Part shown: one piece after another, positions 47,181-56,219 of the stretch
Position numbering within the stretch: position 1 is the stretch's first letter
Layout: the number at the start of each line of letters is the position of its first letter
From: an uncultured Bartonella sp.
GTDB lineage: Bacteria; Pseudomonadota; Alphaproteobacteria; Rhizobiales; Rhizobiaceae
DNA length: 64,000 nucleotides
Assembly (NCBI GenBank): GCA_945285915.1
Contig: CALYQL010000008.1
Location: forward strand, 47,305-111,304
Direction: 5' to 3'
Program-made: the position numbers and the translations under genes
Notes under the pieces: generated by a model
Seen by the model: only the letters and a program-made list of their open reading frames with translations
Databases searched by the model: none
Told to the model about the DNA's origin: nothing

Positions 47181-48443
47181 TTATTTTGAAAACCGCCTCA
47201 TAATTAATGATGCATTGGTTCCACCAAATCCAAATGAATTGGACAGAACCGTATCAATCTTACGTTCACGCGGTTTATGCGGAACAAGATCAATCTTGGT
47301 ATCGACTGACGGATTATCAAGATTTAAAGTTGCCGGAGCAATATTATCCCGTATAGCAAGCACGCTGAAAATAGCTTCTGCAGCGCCAGCGGCACCAAGT
47401 AGATGCCCAATCGACGATTTTGTCGAAGACATCGACACTTTAGACACATGATCGCCCATCACACGTTCTACTGCAGCAAGCTCGATAGTATCTGCCATAG
47501 TCGATGTTCCGTGAGCATTGATATAATCAATGTCTGATGGAGCTATGTTAGCGCGCTTGATAGCTGCTTCCATACAACGCTGTGCGCCCTCTCCACTCTC
47601 TGACGGAGCAGTAATATGATAGGCATCACCTGATAGGCCATAACCTATAATTTCAGCGTAAATTTTAGCACCTCTATTGAGGGCATGTTCTAGTTCTTCC
47701 AGAACAACAACAGCAGAACCTTCTGCCATTACAAAACCATCACGATCAGTATCGTAAGGTCGTGATGCATGTTCAGGATCATCATTACGACCAGTTGAAA
47801 GAGCTTTACAAGCTGCAAAGCCAGCCAACGAAATACGATTTACCGGTGATTCTGTACCACCCGCTACCATTACATCGGCGTCGCCCAATGCGATCAAGCG
47901 CGATGCATCGCCAATTGCATGAGAACCCGTAGAACATGCGGTGACAACAGCATGATTAGGTCCACGCAAATGGTGCTTAATGGAGACATATCCGGAAGCT
48001 AGATTAATAAGACGTCCTGGAATAAAAAAGGGCGAAATACGTCTCGGTCCCTTATCGCGTAATGTATAGCCAGCTTCTACAATGCCTTCAACACCACCGA
48101 TACCAGAACCAATCATAACGCCTGTACGTATCTGATCTTCTTCTGTTGATGGATGCCAATTAGCATCGTCAAGCGCTTCATCTGCCGCACCCATAGCATA
48201 GACTATGAATGGATCAACCTTACGCTGTTCCTTAGGTTCCATATGGAGATCAGGATTAAAGGTACCATCACTTCCATCCCCTAAAGGGATACGACCCGCA
48301 ATTTGACAAGGAAGGTCGTCAACTTCAAATTCTGTCACGCGACGAATACCGCTACGTCCTTCAAGAAGCCGTTTCCAGCTATGTTTCACGTCGCCGGCCA
48401 GCGGAGAAACCAACCCCATACCGGTAATGACGACACGTCTCAT
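47181..48443 (-). CDS. fabF: 3-oxoacyl-ACP synthase II
   Basis: FabF elongates acyl-ACP chains by condensation with malonyl-ACP. From the ATG at 48443 (MRRVVITGMGLVSPLAG) the protein is 420 residues, with active-site Cys170 in VTACSTGSHAIG and the His residues in NAHGTSTMADT and KSSIGHLLGAAG. A longer frame from 48500 adds 19 residues unlike the family. It follows acpP with a hairpin in the gap. Confidence 0.97.
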   Translation of the reverse strand: MRRVVITGMGLVSPLAGDVKHSWKRLLEGRSGIRRVTEFEVDDLPCQIAGRIPLGDGSDGTFNPDLHMEPKEQRKVDPFIVYAMGAADEALDDANWHPSTEEDQIRTGVMIGSGIGGVEGIVEAGYTLRDKGPRRISPFFIPGRLINLASGYVSIKHHLRGPNHAVVTACSTGSHAIGDASRLIALGDADVMVAGGTESPVNRISLAGFAACKALSTGRNDDPEHASRPYDTDRDGFVMAEGSAVVVLEELEHALNRGAKIYAEIIGYGLSGDAYHITAPSESGEGAQRCMEAAIKRANIAPSDIDYINAHGTSTMADTIELAAVERVMGDHVSKVSMSSTKSSIGHLLGAAGAAEAIFSVLAIRDNIAPATLNLDNPSVDTKIDLVPHKPRERKIDTVLSNSFGFGGTNASLIMRRFSK

Positions 48444-48512
48444 ACTTTCATTCCCAATCTTATAAATCAAATCACACGTTACCCATTTTGGAGGGAACAC
48501 TATAATACAAAC

Positions 48513-48543
48513 GAAGACAAAAGCCTTAAAGGCTTCTGTCTTC
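48513..48543 (-). terminator. Hairpin between acpP and fabF
   Basis: Read on the - strand, GAAGACA-G-AAGCC-TTTAA-GGCTT-T-TGTCTTC folds into a 13-bp stem with a single G.T pair. It is followed by CGTTTGT, a weak T tract. It may attenuate, so that acpP, needed in large amounts, is transcribed more than fabF. Confidence 0.6.
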
Positions 48544-48551
48544 TTATTTTA

Positions 48552-48788
48552 TTATGCAGAAGCTTTATCGATGAACTTGACTGCATCACCAACAGTCAAA
48601 ATTGTTTCTGCAGCGTCATCTGGAATTTCAACGCCAAATTCTTCTTCAAAAGCCATAACCAATTCAACGGTATCAAGGCTATCGGCACCAAGATCATCAA
48701 TAAAGCTTGCACCATCGGTTACTTTGTCTGCATCAACACCAAGATGCTCGATGACGATTTTCTTGACGCGTTCTGCTGTATCACTCAT
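48552..48788 (-). CDS. acpP: Acyl carrier protein
   Basis: The 78-residue carrier of growing acyl chains has the phosphopantetheine attachment Ser37 in [22 protein letters not shown] lies before the ATG. It is in the usual place between fabG and fabF, though a 392-bp gap separates it from fabG and probably holds its own promoter. Confidence 0.98.
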   Translation of the reverse strand: MSDTAERVKKIVIEHLGVDADKVTDGASFIDDLGADSLDTVELVMAFEEEFGVEIPDDAAETILTVGDAVKFIDKASA

Positions 48789-49180
48789 GTAGGATCCTCG
48801 ACTTTTGTTGTTTCCATACCTTGGTTAACGGCATGGGCTCCTCTAATCAAGCAATAGATGTGTTTTTTACCCAAATCATTTTAAAGTTCTAAGCACATCC
48901 TGTGGATATCCCTTTTGGGACAAACCGATTTTACCAACCGGCTTCAAACGCGGCAATTATCATGGTCTAAGCCAAGACGCAAAGATATTTTAGCATTTTT
49001 ACAGTCTTTCATCTGTTTTATGCAAAAAAATGTGTCTTTTTTCCCTAAAAATAAGACTTCTCTGCCCCAATCACGAATTATTACCGTACTTATCCAAACA
49101 GAGCTATTTGATATAAGCTTGGACATTATTTATCCGCCCAAGCTTTGTGCTATGTCGTTATTATAATGGATCGATATCCA
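48789..49180. other. Intergenic region between fabG and acpP
   Basis: A 392-bp spacer, long for a fab cluster. It contains an 8-bp inverted repeat AAGCTTGG (49115-49122) and CCAAGCTT (49138-49145) and a hairpin TAATGGAT-CGAT-ATCCATTA (49164-49183) that overlaps the fabG stop. Neither has a good T run on the - strand. The acpP promoter should be near the left end. No gene is seen. Confidence 0.6.
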
Positions 49181-49918
49181 TTAAATCATTGCCATGCCGC
49201 CATTAACATGCAGTGTCTGACCTGTAACAAACGCGGCTTCATCACTTGCCAAATAAATTGCAGCAGCTGCAACATCGTCACTTGTTCCCATGCGTTTCAT
49301 AGGAATAGCGGACATGATGGTTTCTTTCTGCTTTTCGTTCAATTTATCAGTCATAGCCGACTCGATAAATCCGGGAGCGATACAGTTAACTGTTACATTA
49401 CGGCTAGCAATTTCCTGCGCCAAAGATTTTGAAAATCCGATAACGCCGGCTTTCGTCGCACAATAATTCGTCTGTCCTGGATTGCCAATAACACCTACGA
49501 TCGACGAAATGTTGATTATACGGCCATAGCGGCGACGCATCATAGGGTGTGTCAATTCACGTGTTAACAGAAAAACTGCTGTTAGATTGACGGCCAATAC
49601 GTCATCCCAGTCCTGATCACTCATGCGGACAAATAGGCCGTCACGGGTTATTCCCGCATTATTAACGAGAATATCCACACCGTCCATTTCCTTCTCGGCG
49701 GTTTCTGCCAAGTTTTTAACGGCATCCCGATCCGACAAGTTTGCAGGAAATATGAAACAATTGTCACCAAGATCAGCAGCCAAAGCTTTAAGCTTTTCCT
49801 CACGTGTGCCATGTAGACCAACAATAGCGCCACGCGCATGCAGTTTTCTCGCAATTGCTTCTCCAATGCCGCCAGTTGCACCGGTTACAAGAGCTTTGCG
49901 CCCTTTAAAATCAAACAT
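49181..49918 (-). CDS. fabG: 3-oxoacyl-ACP reductase
   Basis: FabG reduces 3-oxoacyl-ACP with NADPH. The 245-residue SDR has TGATGGIGEAIA at residues 9-20, NNAGITRDGL, the catalytic Ser in INISSIVG and YCATK. The product ends HVNGGMAMI, as in other FabG proteins. It begins 15 bp after fabD, with AGGA just before the ATG. Confidence 0.97.
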   Translation of the reverse strand: MFDFKGRKALVTGATGGIGEAIARKLHARGAIVGLHGTREEKLKALAADLGDNCFIFPANLSDRDAVKNLAETAEKEMDGVDILVNNAGITRDGLFVRMSDQDWDDVLAVNLTAVFLLTRELTHPMMRRRYGRIINISSIVGVIGNPGQTNYCATKAGVIGFSKSLAQEIASRNVTVNCIAPGFIESAMTDKLNEKQKETIMSAIPMKRMGTSDDVAAAAIYLASDEAAFVTGQTLHVNGGMAMI

Positions 49919-49933
49919 TCCTGAATTCCTCGA

Positions 49934-50878
49934 TTATATACCAAGCGCCTTAAGCGCAGTTTCAATTTCCTCACTGCTGCCGACAGTCAATCCATTGATA
50001 TCCTTATTAATGCGACGAGCAAGGCCGGTAAGAACCTTACCTGATCCAATCTCGAACAAAGTGTCAACGCCATTATGCGCAAACCATTCAATCGTCTCAC
50101 GCCACCTTACGCGTCCGGTTACTTGATGCACTAAAAGCTCAATAATATGTTGTGGATCGCTTTCCGGCTGAACCGTGATATTTGGAATAAGCGGTACAAC
50201 TGGTGCGTTTTTATTGACGTCAAGCAATGCTTCTTTCATCGCATCAGCAGCCGGCTGCATTAGACTTGAGTGAAAAGGTGCAGAGACAGGCAAAATAATA
50301 GCCCTTTTTGCACCCTTTTCTGATGCTATTTTACATGCCACATTGATTGCGTTTGTTTCACCAGAAATAACCAATTGCCCACCACCATTATCATTGGCGA
50401 TCTGGCATACGCCCTCTCCTAAAACAGAGCTACAAATTTCCTCAACTGTAGCCTCGTCAAGACCTATAATAGCCGCCATTGCGCCTTCACCGACGCCGAC
50501 TGCATCTTGCATGGCTTCACCGCGAATGCGCAGCAAACGGGCAGTATCTGCTAAGCTAAATGTTCCGGCAGCACAAAGAGCCGAGTATTCTCCTAACGAA
50601 TGTCCAGCAACAAATGCTACCTTTTCTTTCAAATTTAGCCCTTGCGCTTCCATGACCCGTAGCACAGCCATCGATACAGCCATTAAGGCAGGTTGAGCAT
50701 TTGCCGTAAGGGTTAACGTATCTTCTGGACCTTCAAACATAATTGTTGAAAGCTTTTGTCCGAGAGCATCATCAACCTCTTCAAACACAGCACGCGCTTC
50801 AGCAAATTGCTGAGATAACGTTTTACCCATGCCTACAATTTGGCTTCCCTGACCGGGAAATGTGAATGCAGCTACCAT
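49934..50878 (-). CDS. fabD: Malonyl-CoA:ACP transacylase
   Basis: FabD loads malonate onto ACP. The 314-residue protein has FPGQGSQIVGMGK at the start, the nucleophile Ser94 in VAGHSLGEYSAL, and the His-bearing VSAPFHSSLM. AAGGAG precedes the ATG. It leads the fabD-fabG pair, with acpP and fabF downstream. Confidence 0.97.
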   Translation of the reverse strand: MVAAFTFPGQGSQIVGMGKTLSQQFAEARAVFEEVDDALGQKLSTIMFEGPEDTLTLTANAQPALMAVSMAVLRVMEAQGLNLKEKVAFVAGHSLGEYSALCAAGTFSLADTARLLRIRGEAMQDAVGVGEGAMAAIIGLDEATVEEICSSVLGEGVCQIANDNGGGQLVISGETNAINVACKIASEKGAKRAIILPVSAPFHSSLMQPAADAMKEALLDVNKNAPVVPLIPNITVQPESDPQHIIELLVHQVTGRVRWRETIEWFAHNGVDTLFEIGSGKVLTGLARRINKDINGLTVGSSEEIETALKALGI

Positions 50879-50954
50879 TTCAGTTTACTCCTTGACTGAA
50901 AATATAACATTTTGGTCTTGACCTATAAAATAGGTTAAAGTCAAGCCAAAGCCA

Positions 50955-51542
50955 CTAATGAAGCTTCTGATTGATGTTTCTTTCATCCCGTAGAGGTGGA
51001 AATTCTACCAAAAAAGCGGGCATTAGCGGCATGATAAAACGTTTAATGACAATAGATATTATGACGCCAAGGATAAAGCCGCCTATTATATCCAAAGGAT
51101 AGTGGACACCAGTAAAGATACGCCCCCAGCATGTTAAAACAGCAAGAATTAATGCCACCTTGGCCATTGTTCTATAGCGATAGGAAAGTAAAGTGACCCC
51201 ATAGCAGGTAAAAATAAGTGCATGGTTACTTGGAAAAGATGCATTATCTTTATGAGCAATCAAGGCTTCAGCGAGACCGGCCACGAAAGGACGCGGACGA
51301 TAAAACAGTATGCCTATCATGTGGCTACATATCAGCCCTACAACAACCGACAATACAATGGCGACAGCTGTCTGTCGTTCTATTCTTTTTCCCAAGAACC
51401 AGAAAACAAGAAGATGCAACGGGATAAAATAAATCAAAAATTTTGCACAGATAATGCCAAACCATGAAATAAGTGCCGGCGTCTGGTGTCCTGCAACCAA
51501 TATATTGAAAACCCCAACGTCCAACTGTTGTATAAAACCCAT
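50955..51542 (-). CDS. PAP2-family phosphatase, undecaprenyl-diphosphatase-like
   Basis: The 195-residue membrane protein has five to six helices and the three PAP2 motifs: FYRPRPF, FPSNHAL and GRIFTGVHYPLDIIGG. Its size and motifs suit BcrC-type undecaprenyl-diphosphatases, which recycle the lipid carrier of peptidoglycan synthesis; an LPS lipid phosphatase is an alternative. ATG at 51542 with AGGAG upstream is preferred over a 24-residue longer frame. It is divergent from rpsF and 76 bp before fabD on the - strand. Confidence 0.87.
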   Translation of the reverse strand: MGFIQQLDVGVFNILVAGHQTPALISWFGIICAKFLIYFIPLHLLVFWFLGKRIERQTAVAIVLSVVVGLICSHMIGILFYRPRPFVAGLAEALIAHKDNASFPSNHALIFTCYGVTLLSYRYRTMAKVALILAVLTCWGRIFTGVHYPLDIIGGFILGVIISIVIKRFIMPLMPAFLVEFPPLRDERNINQKLH

Positions 51543-51878
51543 TTTATTTCGACTCCTGATCTTAAGAGACCTTTTGAATTTGTCGCTTTTATATCCGTGT
51601 AAGAAATCTTCCAACTTAAAAACGGTTTTTTACGGGCTATACTTGCCTTTTTTGAAAAATACCTGTAGAAACCTCGCGTTCGTCACTAACTCTTGGCTGG
51701 GGGTTGAACGGAGGGTCGCCAAAAGCGACACGAAACATTAATGTTTCAAGCCTCCCGTGTCTCCGCTCTCGAATGTCTCGAAAATATGCGTCCTTTCTTC
51801 TTGGGGTTACCTGAAAAGACAAGTCGCAGAGGCTCTGCGTCAGGGTTAGTGAGATTTAATAGAAGAAAGGCAAATACA
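51543..51878 (+). promoter_or_regulatory. rpsF leader with hairpins
   Basis: The 336-bp gap upstream of rpsF holds two compact hairpins in the likely 5' leader: GTCGC-CAAAA-GCGAC (51715-51729) and CGCAGAG-G-CTCTGCG (51825-51839). Ribosomal S6-S18 operons in many bacteria are controlled by a leader RNA that binds the S6:S18 pair; I cannot fit the known consensus with confidence here. Part of the gap must also hold the promoter of the divergent PAP2 gene. Confidence 0.4.
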
Positions 51879-52289
51879 ATGGCTCTTTATGAACATGTGT
51901 TTCTTGCCCGACAAGACATTGCTCCACAGCAAGTTGACCAACTTGTAGAACTTTACAAGGGTGTTATCGAAGCTAACGGTGGCAAAGTTGGGCGTATAGA
52001 AAACTGGGGTTTACGTCCCCTAACCTATCGCATTCGCAAGAATCGCAAAGCTTATTATGCATTGATGAACATTGATGCTCCTGCTGCTGCAATTGCAGAA
52101 GTTGAGCGCCAGATGCGTATTAACGAAGATATTCTTCGCTATATGACCATTCGTGTTGAAAAACATGAAGAAGGTCAGTCAGCAATGCTTTCACGCCGTG
52201 ATCGTGATGATCGTTTTGGTAAAGATGAAGAACGTCCACGCCGTTCACGTCGTTCACGCGATGAAGATGCAAATGAAGGAGATGAATAA
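51879..52289 (+). CDS. rpsF: 30S ribosomal protein S6
   Basis: S6 binds S18 on the platform of the small subunit. The ATG at 51879 ([14 protein letters not shown]) has AAAGG upstream; the frame is open further back but the extension is unrelated to S6. The 136 residues include the family's [14 protein letters not shown] and an Arg/Asp-rich tail ([18 protein letters not shown]) usual in alphaproteobacteria. The stop overlaps the rpsR start by one base. Confidence 0.97.
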   Translation: MALYEHVFLARQDIAPQQVDQLVELYKGVIEANGGKVGRIENWGLRPLTYRIRKNRKAYYALMNIDAPAAAIAEVERQMRINEDILRYMTIRVEKHEEGQSAMLSRRDRDDRFGKDEERPRRSRRSRDEDANEGDE

Positions 52290-52537
52290 TGGTTGATATC
52301 AGTCAGATCCCAACCCGCCGTCCTTTCCATCGTCGTCGTAAAACATGCCCATTTTCTGGGCCAAATGCGCCAAAGATCGATTACAAGGATATCAAATTGT
52401 TGCAACGTTACATTTCAGAACGTGGCAAGATTGTTCCTTCTCGCATCACGGCTGTTAGCCAAAAGAAGCAACGCGAATTAGCTAATGCTATTAAGCGCGC
52501 ACGTTTTCTTGGCTTGTTGCCTTATGTTGTGAAATAA
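52289..52537 (+). CDS. rpsR: 30S ribosomal protein S18
   Basis: The 82-residue protein has RRKTCPFSG near the start, [19 protein letters not shown] and ends [10 protein letters not shown], all S18 signatures. It is coupled to rpsF. Two hairpins follow before the DUF2232 gene. Confidence 0.98.
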   Translation: MVDISQIPTRRPFHRRRKTCPFSGPNAPKIDYKDIKLLQRYISERGKIVPSRITAVSQKKQRELANAIKRARFLGLLPYVVK

Positions 52538-52545
52538 TATTTTAG

Positions 52546-52590
52546 TGCAGTCGACATTGTCGACTGCATTTCCTGCTTTCGGGGCAGGAA
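52546..52590 (+). terminator. Tandem hairpins after rpsR
   Basis: TGCAGTCGAC-ATT-GTCGACTGCA (52546-52568) is a perfect 10-bp stem; TTCCTGC-TTTCGGG-GCAGGAA (52570-52590) follows at once. Neither is followed by a T run, so they may reduce, not end, transcription into the DUF2232 and rplI genes, or act as mRNA processing or stabilising elements. Confidence 0.55.
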
Positions 52591-52648
52591 TAAAAATCCG
52601 AAGTTGGAATTTCAACATTCCTAACTGCCAAAGCAGGACAGCGAATCA

Positions 52649-53629
52649 ATGATGCAGCAAAATACACATATCCTACCAGTGGGCATTGTAGCCGGGCTTT
52701 TTGCAGGCGCCATAGGAATGGCAGTGAACACCTCGCTAATGGTATCGCCACTGCTTGCTATCATTGTCGTTTGTTTTATATCACTACCAATTTTTATTGC
52801 CGCTTTTGGATGGGGTACATTATCGAGTATCATCGCCCTATTGGTTGCAACATTCGTTTTGATAATCACACAAAACTTTTATATTGGTATCAGCTATATG
52901 CTGCTGTTTTTTTTGCCAGCCGTATATGCTTCTTGGCTTCTAGGATTAGCGCAATATGACACTGGTAATCAGACCGTAAAGTGGTATCCCCTCTCTTCAG
53001 TTATTTTTCTAATAATCAGTTTCATTTCAATTATATGCGTTCTTATCGGTGTATATATTCACAACCAACCCTCGACGCCGCTGATAGCGCAACAAATCGC
53101 TGATCTATTTGCTAACGCTATGAGACAAACACAATCAGCCGATGAAGCCGATATATCTGCGTTTTACGACGTATTGTTAGCCAATTTTGTCCCTTTTGCA
53201 TCAAGCTGTCTCGCAACATATGGCGTTATTTTTCTTATCGGAAACCTATATTTTTCACTTGTAGGCGCACAACGTATGAAACGTCTTGCCCGCCCACGTG
53301 ATGATTGGCCAACCAATTTCCGTTTGCCTTTACCGGCAATTTTTATCTTTGCGTTGGCATTTCTCGGGACATTCCTCGATTTAGGAATGTTGTTTAAACT
53401 TTGTGCTGCCGTTTTTAACACGACATTTATGCTGGCATTTTGTTTCTGTGGCTTAGCGTATCTTCATAATCTATCACGCGGCATGCGTGGCCGGGTATTT
53501 ATATTGAGCTTTGTTTATATCGCTTTACTCACAGTTTTCTTCTCCCTACCGATATTCATCGTACTCGTAATGATGGGTATTTGGTCAACTATTCAGAACC
53601 ATCGTCAAAACGATGGCCTACCCCAATAA
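52649..53629 (+). CDS. DUF2232 membrane protein
   Basis: A 326-residue protein with about eight predicted membrane helices, recognised mainly by position between rpsR and rplI, where alphaproteobacteria have a DUF2232 family protein. Segments such as LLFFLPAVYASWLLGLAQ and the polar SADEADISAFYD loop between helices match the general plan. The role is unknown; a link to the S6-S18-L9 operon is purely positional. ATG 52649 or 52652; AGGAC is upstream. Confidence 0.85.
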   Translation: MMQQNTHILPVGIVAGLFAGAIGMAVNTSLMVSPLLAIIVVCFISLPIFIAAFGWGTLSSIIALLVATFVLIITQNFYIGISYMLLFFLPAVYASWLLGLAQYDTGNQTVKWYPLSSVIFLIISFISIICVLIGVYIHNQPSTPLIAQQIADLFANAMRQTQSADEADISAFYDVLLANFVPFASSCLATYGVIFLIGNLYFSLVGAQRMKRLARPRDDWPTNFRLPLPAIFIFALAFLGTFLDLGMLFKLCAAVFNTTFMLAFCFCGLAYLHNLSRGMRGRVFILSFVYIALLTVFFSLPIFIVLVMMGIWSTIQNHRQNDGLPQ

Positions 53630-53652
53630 TCATCATCTGAAAGGATTATAAA

Positions 53653-54240
53653 ATGGATGTTATTCTGCTTGAACGTATCGCCCGCCTTGGACAAATGGGT
53701 GACACTGTTTCTGTAAAAGCTGGTTATGCTCGCAATTTCCTTTTGCCTCAAGGCAAAGCGTTGCGTGCTAACGAAGAGAATCGGAAGCGTTTCGAATCAC
53801 AGCGTACACAATTAGAAGCACGCAATTTAGAGCGCCGTAGTGAAGCACAACAGGTTGCTGATAAACTTGACGGTAAAACATTTATCGTTATACGTTCTGC
53901 TGGTGAAACAGGTCAGCTTTATGGTTCTGTTTCAACACGTGATATCGCAGACATCATCACAGCAGAAGGTTTCTCTGTTCTTCGCACACAAGTTGAACTT
54001 AACCACCCAATTAAAACAATTGGTATGCATAATGTTTCGATCAACTTGCACCCAGAAGTACAGGTTACAGTAACCATCAATATTGCACGCTCTGCAGATG
54101 AAGCAGAACGTCAAGCTGCAGGTGAAGACCTAACATCTATCGAAGCCATCTATGGTATTGAAGAAAAACCTCTATCAGAAGAAGTTTTCGATGATGAGGG
54201 AGAAGAAAACACAGAAGAAACAGCAAAAGAAGAAGCATAA
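53653..54240 (+). CDS. rplI: 50S ribosomal protein L9
   Basis: L9 binds 23S rRNA near the L1 stalk. The 195-residue protein has [17 protein letters not shown] and [16 protein letters not shown] at the start, a long central helix (about 42-75), and a C-terminal domain. The final 35 residues form an acidic tail ([19 protein letters not shown]), a rhizobial feature. AAGGA lies before the ATG. A strong terminator follows. Confidence 0.97.
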   Translation: MDVILLERIARLGQMGDTVSVKAGYARNFLLPQGKALRANEENRKRFESQRTQLEARNLERRSEAQQVADKLDGKTFIVIRSAGETGQLYGSVSTRDIADIITAEGFSVLRTQVELNHPIKTIGMHNVSINLHPEVQVTVTINIARSADEAERQAAGEDLTSIEAIYGIEEKPLSEEVFDDEGEENTEETAKEEA

Positions 54241-54316
54241 TTTTTCTTTTTCTGGAATATTTCTAGAGAGTTTTTGCTTTTTTTATTTTTGCATCAGTTC
54301 TCAAGAAAAAATGAAG

Positions 54317-54348
54317 ACGCCCAGCCTATTGGCTGGGTGTTTTTTTTT
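54317..54348 (+). terminator. Intrinsic terminator after rplI
   Basis: ACGCCCAGCC-TATT-GGCTGGGTGT is a 10-bp stem with one G.T pair, followed by an unbroken run of T to 54348. It ends the rpsF-rpsR-DUF2232-rplI transcript. Confidence 0.93.
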
Positions 54349-54454
54349 GAAAATGGAACTATTAATATGTTTGGTTTTCACCATTATTTCTTACTTCACT
54401 CAAACATCAAGTAATGGCGATTTGGATTATAAAACAAAAACAGGAATTGTTTAA

Positions 54455-55756
54455 ATGTTTGCTTTATTGAAGACAGCAGCTGGACACATTATTTCTAAAG
54501 GAAATTTGGCTGTTACTGATGCTGCAGGTGTAACCTATCACTTTGGTGACAATACTGGGGAGCCTGTCCATCTTCGTTTTACATCTTCCAAATGGGAACG
54601 TGAAGTTGCCCTTGATCCTGCTTTGAAACTTGGTGAAGCTTATATGGAGGGTGGATTTGAGTTTGTTAAAGGTGACATTTATAAGCTTCTTGAAATAATT
54701 TTTGAAAGCACGGGACCTATTGCTGAAAACCAAATGTGGATGAAAGCAATGTCTTTTATCCGGACGGCAACCAAGCGTTTTGTCCAAATGAATACGTTAA
54801 AGCGCTCAGCCCGTAATGTTCAGCACCATTATGATCTATCTGGCAAACTTTATGACTTGTTCCTTGATCCTGACAGACAATATTCCTGTGCCTATTTTCA
54901 AACACAGGATACCGATCTTAATGAAGCACAACTTGCCAAAAAACGGCATTTGGCAGCCAAATTGCAGGTTAGCAAGGGTGAAAAGCTGCTTGATATTGGC
55001 TGCGGTTGGGGTGGTTTAGGTCTCTATTTTGCTCGCGTATTAGGGGCAGATGTTACGGGAGTAACCCTTTCCCATGAACAATTCGGCATTGCCAACCAAC
55101 GTGCAAAGGCTCTAGGGCTAGAAAATAGGGCGAAGTTTTTACTTGAGGACTATCGTAATCTGAATGCACAATTTGATAAGATTGTTTCCGTTGGCATGTT
55201 TGAACATGTGGGCATCGGCCACTTCAAAGAATATTTTGATCACGTTAAACGTTTACTAAAACCGGATGGGCGCTTTGTCCTTCACTCGATTGGTCGTTCA
55301 GGGGAACCGGGTGCAACAAACCCATGGATAGCCAAATATATATTCCCGGGTGGGTATATCCCTTCTTTATCAGAAGTCATACCCGTTATCGAAAAAAGCG
55401 GCCTTATTATCACCGATATTGAAATTTTACGGTTGCATTATGCCGAAACATTAAAAGCTTGGCGTCAATCTTTTTTGGCACATTGGAACGAAGCCAAAGC
55501 ATTATATGATGAGCGTTTCTGCCGTATGTGGGATTTCTATTTAGCAGCCTCTGAAAGCGCTTTCCGTTGGCAGGGCATGATGGTTTTCCAGATACAACTT
55601 GCCCATAAACAAGATGCTGTTCCACTGACGCGGGACTATATTATGCAGGAAGAAGAAAGATTATTAAAGATCGATGCTGATCCCAACTTGTCCATGATAC
55701 AGATGAAGCCCGTTGATATCAACTTAAAGGCAAAAACTGTTGCTCAGACACTCTAG
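54455..55756 (+). CDS. cfa: Cyclopropane-fatty-acyl-phospholipid synthase
   Basis: Cfa adds a methylene from SAM across the double bond of membrane fatty acids. The 433-residue protein has an N-terminal domain (about 1-110), HHYDLSGKLYDLFLDPD, YSCAYF, the SAM motif LLDIGCGWGGLGLY (about 175-188), and MFEHVGIGHFKEYF. Length is somewhat above the E. coli protein (382). It stands between the rplI terminator and dnaB. Confidence 0.95.
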   Translation: MFALLKTAAGHIISKGNLAVTDAAGVTYHFGDNTGEPVHLRFTSSKWEREVALDPALKLGEAYMEGGFEFVKGDIYKLLEIIFESTGPIAENQMWMKAMSFIRTATKRFVQMNTLKRSARNVQHHYDLSGKLYDLFLDPDRQYSCAYFQTQDTDLNEAQLAKKRHLAAKLQVSKGEKLLDIGCGWGGLGLYFARVLGADVTGVTLSHEQFGIANQRAKALGLENRAKFLLEDYRNLNAQFDKIVSVGMFEHVGIGHFKEYFDHVKRLLKPDGRFVLHSIGRSGEPGATNPWIAKYIFPGGYIPSLSEVIPVIEKSGLIITDIEILRLHYAETLKAWRQSFLAHWNEAKALYDERFCRMWDFYLAASESAFRWQGMMVFQIQLAHKQDAVPLTRDYIMQEEERLLKIDADPNLSMIQMKPVDINLKAKTVAQTL

Positions 55757-55767
55757 TTTCCGGCAAT

Positions 55768-55812
55768 AATTGGTACACATTTAATTGGTGCGCCTTTAAT
55801 TGGGATGCAAAA
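55768..55812. repeat. 15-bp tandem repeat, three units
   Basis: Units AATTGGTACACATTT (55768-55782), AATTGGTGCGCCTTT (55783-55797) and AATTGGGATGCAAAA (55798-55812) share AATTGG at their start; the third is degenerate. Confidence 0.75.
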
Positions 55813-55944
55813 TAGACATCAAGTGAGAGGGTTTATAGCTGTTTATTCCGCCACGGTTATGGAGCTACAAATATATGCTAGCGCTGTGGCGGAGCATTGG
55901 AAATAATGTTCGCTCAATTGTCACTCGGTATTTTTTAATAATGG

Positions 55945-56016
55945 TTATCTGGTCTGTTATAATAGCTATCTGACCTGTTGTAATGACTATCTCGCCTGTT
56001 GTAATGGCTGTCTGAG
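55945..56016. repeat. 21-bp tandem repeat, three units and a partial fourth
   Basis: Units TTATCTGGTCTGTTATAATAG (55945-55965), CTATCTGACCTGTTGTAATGA (55966-55986) and CTATCTCGCCTGTTGTAATGG (55987-56007), given here singly, share TATCT-N3-CTGTT-TAAT. A partial unit CTGTCTGAG follows (56008-56016). Each contains TATAAT or TAATG-like AT-rich cores. Confidence 0.82.
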
Positions 56017-56219
56017 ATGACTTTTTAGGGAAACATCTTGTCTTATAATCAAATATCGAGTTGAGAAACTTACAGCCTATTAAAATCGACCCACATCAAT
56101 CTGTCCAATTCGTATTTCTAAAAGCGTGGCTCACATGTTGAAATATGCCATTTTTGAAAAAAGCTATGGCAAGATCGGTTTACAATAGGCTAAAGTAGAA
56201 CTGTTTTTCCAGAAGGTCA

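Larger units (their letters stand above)
55757..56219. other. Intergenic region with two minisatellites
   Basis: The 463-bp gap before dnaB contains the 15-bp and 21-bp tandem repeats listed separately and no open frame of useful length. The dnaB promoter should lie in its last 150 bp. I see no terminator for cfa. Confidence 0.6.

Noticed and set aside
54152..54454. 100-codon + strand frame between rplI and cfa
   Set aside because: It overlaps the acidic end of rplI in another frame and reads through the terminator.
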